From contig CABHNZ010000008.1 in the NCBI GenBank assembly GCA_902167985.1, forward strand, positions 62,001 to 126,000: 64,000 nt of DNA, read 5' to 3'. This document shows positions 56,987 through 64,000 of this stretch, one piece after another (the first letter of the stretch is position 1; each line of letters starts with the position of its first letter). Made by a program: the position numbers and the translations under genes. The DNA comes from Shinella sp. UYSO24. GTDB taxonomy: Bacteria > Pseudomonadota > Alphaproteobacteria > Rhizobiales > Rhizobiaceae. The notes below the pieces were generated by a model. The model did no database searches, was not told the origin of the DNA, and saw nothing but the letters and a program-made list of their open reading frames with translations.

Positions 56987-59386
56987 ATGAAATCCTCATA
57001 TCAGGCAGTCGTCATCGGCGGCGGCGTCGTCGGCGCCTCCGTCCTCTACCATCTGACAAAATTCGGCTGGACCGATGTCGCCCTGATCGAGCGCGCCGAG
57101 CTGACTTCCGGCTCGACCTGGCACGCGGCTGCCGGCTTCCATGCCTTGAACGGCGATCCGAACATCGCCGCGCTGCAGGATTACACGATCAAGCTCTACA
57201 AGGAGATCGAGGCCGAGAGCGAGCAGAACTGCGGCCTGCACATGACGGGCGGCGTCAATATCGCCACCAATCAGGCCCGCTGGGAGCAGCTGAAGGCCGG
57301 CTGGGCAACGTTCAAGGCGCTCGGCGTCGAGACCGCACGGCTTCTGACCCCGGCCGAAGTCGAGGAATGCACCAAGGGTGTCATCAAGACGTCGGACGTG
57401 CTGGGCGGCCTTTATGATTCCAACGAAGGCTATCTCGACCCCAATGGCACGACCTATGCCTATGCGGGCGCCGCAAAGAAGCGTGGCGCACAGGTCATCC
57501 TGCGCAACCGCGTCATCGAACTCAACCAGCGCCCCGATGGCTCCTGGGATGTGGTGACGGAAAAGGGCACGATCCATACCCAGCATGTGGTCAACTGCGG
57601 CGGCCTCTGGGCCAAGCAGGTCGGCCTGATGGCCGGCGTCAACCTGCCGGTCACGCCGATGGAACACCACTATCTCATCACCGAGCGTTTCGAGCCGCTG
57701 AAGCGCTTCGAAGGCGAGATGCCGATCGTCGTCGATCCGGAAGGCTATACCTATACCCGCCAGGAACATGACGGCCTGCTGCTCGGCGTCTACGAGCGCG
57801 ACGCCACCCACTGGTGCATGGACGGCGCGCCTTGGGATTACGGCATGGAGCTGATCCCGGAAAATATCGACCGGATCGGCGAAGAACTGACGCTCGGCTT
57901 CGAGCGTTTTCCGGGACTGGAAAATGTCGGCATCAAGCGCTGGGTCAACGGCGCCTTCACCTTCGCGCCGGACGGCAATCCGCTGGTTGGCCCGGTCGGC
58001 CCGCAGGGCTATTGGGTCGCCTGCGGCGTCATGGCCGGCTTCAGCCAGGGCGGCGGCGTCGGCAAGGCGCTGGCCGAATGGATGATCTACGGCGAGCCCG
58101 AACAGGATATCTACGGCATGGATGTCGCCCGCTTCGGGCCGCATCAGGCGACCAAGGAATATGTGCGCCAGACCACCGCGCAGTTCTACTCCCGCCGTTT
58201 CGTTCTCACCTACCCGAACGAACAGCTGCCGGCAGGCCGCAAGCTGCGCACCGCCGGCGCCCATGTAGATATGGAGGCCGCAGGCGCACGCTGGGGCAAT
58301 AGCTGGGGCCTCGAAATCCCGCGTTATTTCGCACCGGAAGGCTTTGAGGAACCGGGCACGATGCGCCGTTCGGCAGCCCTCCCCCATATCGCCGAGGAAT
58401 GCAAGGCAACGGCGGAAGACGTCGGCCTCCTCGACATTTCCGGCTTCGCCCGCTACCGGATTTCCGGCAAGGATGCGAAGGCCTGGCTCGACCGCGTGGT
58501 GGCCAGCAAGCTGCCGGAGGCAGGCCGAGTGAAGCTTGCCGTCATGCTCGGCCACAAGGGTCGCCTGAAGGGCGACATGACCTGCTTCAACTGGGGTGAC
58601 GGCACCTACTGGCTGATGGGTTCCTACTATCTGCGTGCCTTCCATATGCGCTGGTTCAACCAGAACCTGACGGGCGACGTGCAGATCGAGGATATTTCCG
58701 ACAGCGTCTCCGGCTTCTCGCTGAACGGCCCGAAGACATTCGACGTCCTGCAGAAGATCACCGACACCGACCTCTCCGGCTTGAAGATGATGCGCTGCAT
58801 GGAAGCGGAACTCGGGCTTCACAAGGTGAAGATCGCCCGCCTGTCGCTTTCGGGTGAAACGGCTGTCGAGATCAGCTGCCCTGCCAATGAACATGCCGAG
58901 CTTCGCAAGGCGCTTCTCGCAGCCGGTGCCGATCTCGGCATGCGCGAAATCGGCTTCCTCTCGATGTATGCGATGCGACTTGAAAAGAGCATCGGCATCT
59001 GGAGCGCCGAATTCACCCAGAGCTACACGCCGAAGATGACCGGCATGGATCGCTGGATCGACTGGAGCAAGGAAGACTTCATCGGCAAGCAGGCCGCCGC
59101 AAGCGAGGGCGAGCCGGCCCGTGTTCTCGCCATGCTGGAAGTCGCAGCCGATGATGCAGATGCCGTCGGCTTCGAACCGGTCTGGGACGGCGAGGAAATC
59201 GTCGGCATGACCACATCCGGCGCCTATGGCCACCGCGTCGGCAAGAGCCTGGCACTGGCCCTGATCGACCGCGAAAAGGCCGTCATCGGCACAGAACTCG
59301 ACGTGCATATCATCGGTGAGAAGCGCAAGGTGAAGGTGATCGAGATGTCACCCTATGACCCGAGCGGCGCCAGGATGCGGGCGTGA
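56987..59386 (+). CDS. Dimethylglycine/sarcosine dehydrogenase-like FAD-GcvT protein
   Basis: Intact, 799 residues. The N-terminal FAD/DAO domain starts YQAVVIGGGVVGASVLYHLT and has LTSGSTWHAAAGFHALN, with the His in the covalent-FAD position of DMGDH-type enzymes, and WVNGAFTFAPDGNPLVGPVG. A FAO_M linker (about 385-440) leads to the C-terminal GcvT folate domain: LLDISGFARYRISGKDAKAW, MLGHKGRLKGDMTCFNWGDG, MTTSGAYGHRVGKSLALALI. It demethylates a N-methyl amine, passing the methyl carbon to THF. It complements soxBDAG-purU next door. Confidence 0.93.
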   Translation: MKSSYQAVVIGGGVVGASVLYHLTKFGWTDVALIERAELTSGSTWHAAAGFHALNGDPNIAALQDYTIKLYKEIEAESEQNCGLHMTGGVNIATNQARWEQLKAGWATFKALGVETARLLTPAEVEECTKGVIKTSDVLGGLYDSNEGYLDPNGTTYAYAGAAKKRGAQVILRNRVIELNQRPDGSWDVVTEKGTIHTQHVVNCGGLWAKQVGLMAGVNLPVTPMEHHYLITERFEPLKRFEGEMPIVVDPEGYTYTRQEHDGLLLGVYERDATHWCMDGAPWDYGMELIPENIDRIGEELTLGFERFPGLENVGIKRWVNGAFTFAPDGNPLVGPVGPQGYWVACGVMAGFSQGGGVGKALAEWMIYGEPEQDIYGMDVARFGPHQATKEYVRQTTAQFYSRRFVLTYPNEQLPAGRKLRTAGAHVDMEAAGARWGNSWGLEIPRYFAPEGFEEPGTMRRSAALPHIAEECKATAEDVGLLDISGFARYRISGKDAKAWLDRVVASKLPEAGRVKLAVMLGHKGRLKGDMTCFNWGDGTYWLMGSYYLRAFHMRWFNQNLTGDVQIEDISDSVSGFSLNGPKTFDVLQKITDTDLSGLKMMRCMEAELGLHKVKIARLSLSGETAVEISCPANEHAELRKALLAAGADLGMREIGFLSMYAMRLEKSIGIWSAEFTQSYTPKMTGMDRWIDWSKEDFIGKQAAASEGEPARVLAMLEVAADDADAVGFEPVWDGEEIVGMTTSGAYGHRVGKSLALALIDREKAVIGTELDVHIIGEKRKVKVIEMSPYDPSGARMRA

Positions 59387-59437
59387 CATGATTGATGGTC
59401 GCCCGTTCGAAAGCCGGGCGGCTCGCTCTTACGGCAG

Positions 59438-59469
59438 ATGGCCCGGGCGGATATCTCCGCCCGGGCCAT
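59438..59469. terminator. Strong hairpin after the dehydrogenase gene
   Basis: ATGGCCCGGGCGGA (59438-59451) pairs perfectly with TCCGCCCGGGCCAT (59456-59469) over a TATC loop. It is 51 bp beyond the stop and just before the minus-strand SDR remnant, so it may serve both directions. No T run follows. Confidence 0.65.
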
Positions 59470-59476
59470 TCGATAT

Positions 59477-59725
59477 TCAGCGCTGGAACTTGACCATCGT
59501 GCCGCCGCCGGATGCCTGGTCGGTCGGATAGACCTCGACCCGCGCGACATCGACAAACACCGGCAGGTCGATGACACTCTCGATCACCTTCGCAATATTT
59601 TCCGGCTGGAGCGAGCGATAGCCATCGTAGAGTACGGCATTTGCCTGATTGCCCGGGATAGAGGTGCGGTAAAGCGATGTCTCAACACGCCCGGGAACGA
59701 TCTCGCTTACGCAGGGCTTCGGCAA
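59477..59725 (-). pseudogene. C-terminal remnant of a short-chain dehydrogenase gene
   Basis: Only about 80 residues remain: SEIVPGRVETSLYRTSIPGN, YDGYRSLQPENIAKVIESVI, DVARVEVYPTDQASGGG. This is the C-terminal third of a YdfG-like SDR (PGxVxT motif onward). The nucleotide-binding and catalytic parts are absent; the homology ends near 59720, where GntR-like sequence begins on the other strand. It is a truncated, non-functional gene. Confidence 0.75.
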
Positions 59726-59977
59726 AAATCACCCGCGCCTATAATCGGCTGGAAAAATTTGCAGACGGATGATGCCAAGACGGAAGCCCATGCTGATGTC
59801 GAATTTCGTCTGGAAATCGCACGCGCCACCCGCAATCCGCATGTTCGAAACTTACTCGAAGGCGTCATGGACAGCATCAGTTTCGATCTGCTGCTGAAGC
59901 ATCGCCAGTCGGTCGGCGCCTGTTCGAACTATCTTCATGAGATCAACGGGAGCAAGCCTCCATCCTATCACAAGTAA
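59723..59977 (+). pseudogene. Internal remnant of a GntR (FadR/FCD-type) regulator gene
   Basis: Two short frames (shift near 59775) read AKITRAYNRLEKFADG and then DDAKTEAHADVEFRLEIARA, TRNPHVRNLLEGVMDSISFD. This matches the ligand-binding FCD domain (His and Asp metal ligands in DVEFRLEIA). The DNA-binding domain and the C-terminus are missing. The tail NGSKPPSYHK is not family sequence. It abuts the SDR remnant, marking a rearrangement junction. Confidence 0.6.
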
Positions 59978-60032
59978 GGCGGACTTGCAGATACCCGCAT
60001 GGAGGTGACTGCAGGCTAATTCGCCCAGATGT

Positions 60033-61549
60033 TTAGTTCCTTGCTTTGTTTTGCGGCAATGGGCGAGCGTGCACCTTTGCGGCACGATGCCCGCCTATTG
60101 CCCGTACTGCCGCCCGTGCCCCGCCCTCCCCGGCTGATGGCCAGCCGGGGAAAGGGATTCTCAATGCGTTATAGTGGCTGCGGGGACGCCCGGTTCGGGC
60201 GCGGCGGAACCAGAGGAAGGCGGCGAAGGCAATGATGATGGCGACGGCCGCAGCAATGCCGCCGCCCACTTTCATCAGGCTATCGACAGGCGATGGGGCA
60301 ACAAGATTGACGCGGAGCCGATGGACATCCTCTGCATTGACCTTGCCTTGCGGATTTCCGAACGTGTCCTTCACGTAATTCACAAGGCTGGCGACCTGAT
60401 TGTCATCGAACTCGTCTTCGAAGGCGGGCATAGACGCATCGTTGATACTGCCGCGCCGTTCGACGCCATGAAGGACAGCCATCACGAGGTTGTCGGCATT
60501 TGCTGCACCCGTGACGGAGTTGTGGAACAGGCTCGGATAGGCGCCATCCTTAACGCCACTGCCTGACAGCATGTGACAGGTGGCGCAGGCTGCGATGAAA
60601 AGCTGCTCGCCCTCGCCTGCATGCCGGCCAGCATCCGCGCGGTAATCCGTGATGTCCGTCGGATGGCCGGCGAATGAGAACCGGTCGGGTCCATCGCTGG
60701 CCTGGCCCGGCACGGCCTTGATGAAGGTCGCGAGTGCGTGCAGGTCTTCGTCCGAGAGATGCGACGTACTGTTTTCCACCACCTCTGCCATTGGGCCGGC
60801 AGCCTGCGCCTTGCCGGGCACATTGCCCGTCTTCAGATATTGCGCCAATTCGTCGGTTGTCCAGCCGCCCAGCCCGCTGCTCTTGGAGGATGAGAGATTG
60901 AAGGCCGTCCATCCGTCCACGGCACCGCCGCCAAGGTATTTCGAACTATCGACACCCATCGTCAGGTTTCTTGGCGAATGGCACTCGGCGCAGTGGCCAA
61001 GGGCATCCGCCAGATAGGCGCCCCGCGCCAGATCGGCCTGTGCAGCCACGCTCTGGCTGCCCGAATTCCTGAAATTCAGCAGATTCCAGAAGCTCATGAG
61101 GAACCGGATGTTGTAGGGAAACTGCATCTCGTTTTCATGGTTCTGCTGCGTCACTGGCGCGAGCGAGAAGATATAGGCCTTCACCGCCAATGCGTCCTCG
61201 TCGCTGATACCGGAAAAGGCGGTGTATGGAAAAGCCGGGTACAGCCGTTCTCCATGCGCCCCGACCCCGTCATGCAGGGCGCGAAGAAACTGCGCGTCCG
61301 TCCAGTTGCCGATCCCGGTTGCCGATCAGGGGTTATGTTTGGCGCATAGATCGTCCCCATCGGGGTCTTGAACGGCAAGCCACCGGCGAAAGGCTTGCCG
61401 CCCGGGGCCGTGTGACAGGCAATGCAATCTGCTGCCGTCGCGACATACTTGCCACGCGCCACCTGATCTTGATCCTGTGCCGCGACCGGCACAGCAAACA
61501 GCAGGCCGACGGCAAGACCGCCAGCGATCGTCTTCATCGGAAACTGCAT
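60033..61549 (-). CDS. Tri-haem cytochrome c subunit of membrane FAD dehydrogenase (one frameshift)
   Basis: About 505 residues from ATG 61549, preceded by GGAGGTATAAG. Signal peptide MKTIAGGLAVGLLFAVPVAA. Three haem motifs: CIACH, CAECH and CATCH, with distal Met in NITP and PAFEDEF regions. The frame shifts near 61325 by one base (corrected ATGIGNWTDAQFLRAL). A C-terminal anchor helix IAAAVAIIIAFAAFLWF precedes an extra 45-residue tail. It carries electrons from the flavin subunit to ubiquinone, as in gluconate, sorbitol or alcohol dehydrogenases. Confidence 0.88.
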
Positions 61550-61550
61550 C

Positions 61551-63137
61551 TTATACCTCCGAGACCATGCCGTGGGTGGCACGCAATGTGAGGGCCGCGC
61601 CAGTGAGCGTCGGGTTGACGGCCGCCGATGCCGGCATGGTCTGAGTGCCCATGATGAAAAGATTGGAATGGTCCCAGCTGCGGCAGTCCTTGTCGACGAC
61701 AGAGTCCCTCGGATCGTCCCCCATGATACAGGTGCCGATCTGGTGATCCTGCGGCTGCCAGTCCGAGACGATCTTTATGATCTCGCCGCCGAAAATCCTT
61801 TGAAATGCCGGATAGGTTTCGTTGATCACCTTGTCGCGGGTGCGTGTCTCATAATCCGTGACGGAGTAATAGACATCCGGCTTGGGCAGGCCGAGCTTGT
61901 CCTTCTTGGCGCTGAGCTTGATGCGGTTTACCGGGTCGGGCAGTTGCTCGAGATTGGTGTTGAAGTTCATCCAGCGCGCCGACATATGGCGAATGCGCTC
62001 ATCGAGCTCGGGCTGCAGCACACCTTTTTCAAGCAGATATTGGGTCACGGGCAGATTGCTCGCCTCATTTCCGACCTGATGCTTGAGGGAGGCGAAATGA
62101 CTGCGATGCGGGCCGTCGCGGTCACTCAATATCGCATTCTGCTGTACCGGGCCGCTGCCGGGCCACAACTCGTCTCTGGAGGTCATGACGAGATTGAAAC
62201 CAAGATGGTCCATCAGATTGCGGCCAACCTGATCGGACGAATTGGCGACCTCCGACATCAGCAGGATCTTCGGCGTTTCAAGCGCATGGGCGGCCATGAC
62301 GAAGATCTTGGCTGTCAACTGGCGGCTCTCGCCGGTCGGCGTCATGTAATGGACTGCCGTGATCTTGCCCCCGGCGCCCTTGTCCAGCTTGTAGACGACC
62401 GCTTCGGGAATGAGCTTGGCGCCCAGTTTCTCCGCCCGCGTGACGTGACGATCCCCGGAATATTGCGAGCCGATCGGACAGATCGGCATGCAATTGTTGT
62501 TGCCGACGCAGGTGGGGCGCTCCGCATAAGGTCGGGATGCGCGGCAATTGGGCTCCTGAATTGTCCAGTATCCGTTGGCGTCGAGCATCTCCTTCATCTT
62601 GGCGTTCATGTAATTGAAGTTCTGCGCCTCCATCGGATAGGGCTCGGAACGGGGCGGGAAAGGTTTTTTGTTCGCGCCGCTCTCATCCATCTGGGAGTTG
62701 CCGTTCACGCCGATCTCTTTCTCGGCCTCGACATAGAAACGCTCCAGCTCATCGTAGCTCAGAGGAAAGTCTCGCCCGACACCGAAGGAGGATTTCAGTT
62801 TCATGTCGGAAGGCAGCAGACGCCATGTTGCACCACCCCAGTGCCATGTGGTGCCGCCGACGAGTTTCAGAAAGCCCGCGCCATAGCGGATGGGGCCGGT
62901 GTGCTGGATATAATCCTTCGATCCCTGGCGGGGCGCATAATCAAGGTCGGGATAAGGCGCATTGTAGTCGGAGATATCGTATAGATTGCGGAAGCGCTCC
63001 ACTGTCTTCCAGCGGGGCACACGGGGCCCTGCTTCCAAAATGATGACGGATTTTCCGGCCTTGGCCAGCGTAGAGGCTGCAATGCCCCCGATTACGCCGG
63101 AACCAACGACAATGACGTCCGCGTCATACTCGGCCAT
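61551..63137 (-). CDS. GMC-family flavoprotein subunit of membrane sugar/polyol dehydrogenase
   Basis: Intact, about 528 residues from ATG 63137 (MAEYDADVIVVGSGVIGG), preferred over 63143 by Shine-Dalgarno spacing. FAD motif VVGSGVIGGIAASTLAKAG, GGTTWHWGGATWRLLPSDM, a Cys-rich NNNCMPICPIGSQYSGD that may hold a 3Fe-4S cluster as in FAD-glucose dehydrogenases, and the active-site end MGTQTMPASAAVNPTLTGAA (His replaced region LRATHG). The stop lies within the Shine-Dalgarno of the cytochrome gene. Confidence 0.92.
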   Translation of the reverse strand: MAEYDADVIVVGSGVIGGIAASTLAKAGKSVIILEAGPRVPRWKTVERFRNLYDISDYNAPYPDLDYAPRQGSKDYIQHTGPIRYGAGFLKLVGGTTWHWGGATWRLLPSDMKLKSSFGVGRDFPLSYDELERFYVEAEKEIGVNGNSQMDESGANKKPFPPRSEPYPMEAQNFNYMNAKMKEMLDANGYWTIQEPNCRASRPYAERPTCVGNNNCMPICPIGSQYSGDRHVTRAEKLGAKLIPEAVVYKLDKGAGGKITAVHYMTPTGESRQLTAKIFVMAAHALETPKILLMSEVANSSDQVGRNLMDHLGFNLVMTSRDELWPGSGPVQQNAILSDRDGPHRSHFASLKHQVGNEASNLPVTQYLLEKGVLQPELDERIRHMSARWMNFNTNLEQLPDPVNRIKLSAKKDKLGLPKPDVYYSVTDYETRTRDKVINETYPAFQRIFGGEIIKIVSDWQPQDHQIGTCIMGDDPRDSVVDKDCRSWDHSNLFIMGTQTMPASAAVNPTLTGAALTLRATHGMVSEV

Positions 63138-63205
63138 TTTCATTCTCCATTACTGCAGGATTGTCTTCGCCGTCGCCCAATGCGGACGGCGTGCGGGCAA
63201 GGACG

Positions 63206-63774
63206 TCAGGGCGTCCTGGGATGCGCTTCGATCTGCGCTGTCTGCTCTGCCCAGTAATTGGGAGCGCCGCGGGAATAACTGGGGATCACCGTCACATCGG
63301 TGGTCGGCGCCCACATGAGCGCCTTTTCATAGGCGACGACCTGCCCGCCACCATGATCGTCGTGCTCGTCATGCGCGACATGACCGAGATACCAGGCTGC
63401 GGTCAGGCCAATGGCGGTGGCACGCTGCACCGGGTCCTGTGCCAGCTGCGATGCCGAGAAGCCGCGGGCGTGGTAATCCCTGCGGCCTTCATCTCGGCCG
63501 ACAGTGCCGCTGCACGAACCAGGAAGCTCGGGTTCGCCTCATTGAAGGCCGCGTGGAAGGCGTCCGAAAGAGGCCGGTCATCGGCCCTCTCTCCTATGAT
63601 GGAAACGGACAAGGCATGGAGATCGTCGGCGCTGATCGGCGAAGCTGACCCTGCTTTTGACTGGGCGAAGAGATTTTGTGTTCCAGCAAGAAACGAGGCT
63701 GCCATAGCGACAGAGAGCAATGCCCTCCTGCTGATGGCAGAACGATCCCCGTTATGAACTGTCTGTGTGGTCAT
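63206..63774 (-). CDS. Small Tat-exported subunit of membrane sugar/polyol dehydrogenase (one frameshift)
   Basis: About 189 residues from ATG 63774 (MTTQTV), after GGGAGGTGGTC. Twin-arginine leader AISRRALLSVAMAASFLAG ends at LFAQ. Mature part: DLHALSVSIIGERADDRPLS, then, after one missing base near 63462, FSASQLAQDPVQRATAIGLT, AWYLGHVAHDEHDDH and VIPSYSRGAPNYWAEQT. This is the gamma subunit that chaperones the GMC subunit through the Tat pathway. Order gamma-alpha-cytochrome is typical. Confidence 0.87.
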
Positions 63775-64000
63775 GACCACCTCCCGGCTAATCCCGGAGC
63801 TCGCTCCGGATTTGAACAACGCAATGCGCGTGCCCCGTTTGAGCGGCGCACGAACTTGTCTTCTGCAAGGGAATAGGAGGCGGCTGTGTTCAGTGCCCCG
63901 GTGCGAGAGCGCACGAAGGCAGGGAGCGCTTGGGAGGCGCCCAGTCGTAATCTATTTCTGCAATATATCTGGCGCTTGAAGCGCCCGGCATTGCGGGTCG
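63775..64000. other. Upstream region without a supported gene
   Basis: The last 226 bp lie upstream of the dehydrogenase operon. I see no convincing coding sequence or clear promoter. It probably carries the operon promoter, read on the minus strand. Confidence 0.4.

Noticed and set aside
56996-59308. A 770-codon open frame antisense to the dimethylglycine dehydrogenase gene
   Set aside because: It mirrors the codon structure of a strongly supported gene in GC-rich DNA and its translation has no family motifs.

Overview
The window is GC-rich DNA from an alphaproteobacterium, most likely Rhizobiaceae (Rhizobium/Agrobacterium/Shinella/Ensifer type). This rests on gene content and order: iolC-D-E-B beside a sugar ABC transporter, soxB-D-A-G-purU, dense ABC-fed catabolic operons, and many IclR/LysR/LacI/TetR regulators. 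I found no rRNA, tRNA, CRISPR array, phage gene or insertion sequence. It is a catabolic accessory region of about 55 protein genes.

Layout. (1) 1-6554, plus strand: the end of an old-yellow-enzyme reductase domain, then SDR, enoyl-CoA hydratase, acyl-CoA dehydrogenase, thioesterase, RidA and a hydratase/3-hydroxyacyl-CoA dehydrogenase fusion. It resembles a CoA-dependent aerobic 2-aminobenzoate-type pathway. A convergent IclR regulator follows. (2) 7425-18575, plus: a dipeptide/opine-type ABC importer followed by a DadA-like flavin oxidase, an M20 hydrolase, a class I aminotransferase and a D-2-hydroxyacid dehydrogenase. (3) 18641-24177, minus: a Tau/Ssu-type ABC importer, an acyl-CoA ligase and a luciferase-like monooxygenase. 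(4) 24301-29516: DUF1622, DUF1275, a VOC dioxygenase-like protein, a LysR regulator, ChaC and a Tat-exported alpha/beta hydrolase. Three of these promoters share an ATTGCA/GAAACAA element, which suggests one LysR regulon. (5) 29806-42434: inositol catabolism (isomerase, iolB, iolE, iolD, an iolC-DUF2090 fusion, Gfo/Idh, sugar ABC importer, iolG) with a divergent LacI regulator and twin palindromic operators. (6) 42496-48575, minus: peptide ABC importer with a variant M19 dipeptidase. (7) 49070-59386: two paralogous TetR regulators, YitT, soxBDAG-purU, and a dimethylglycine/sarcosine dehydrogenase, i.e. N-methylglycine oxidation coupled to one-carbon metabolism. (8) 59387-60032: a scar of two gene remnants. 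(9) 60033-63774, minus: a three-subunit membrane FAD dehydrogenase (cytochrome c, GMC subunit, Tat small subunit).

The main caveat is sequence quality. About half of the genes are broken by one-base deletions, nearly all in short homopolymers or GC repeats, while every conserved motif stays intact in the neighbouring frame. I see almost no insertions. This looks like uncorrected sequencing error, not decay, so I annotate those genes as CDS over their full span and give the approximate shift position. Apparent fusions and odd C-termini should be judged in that light.
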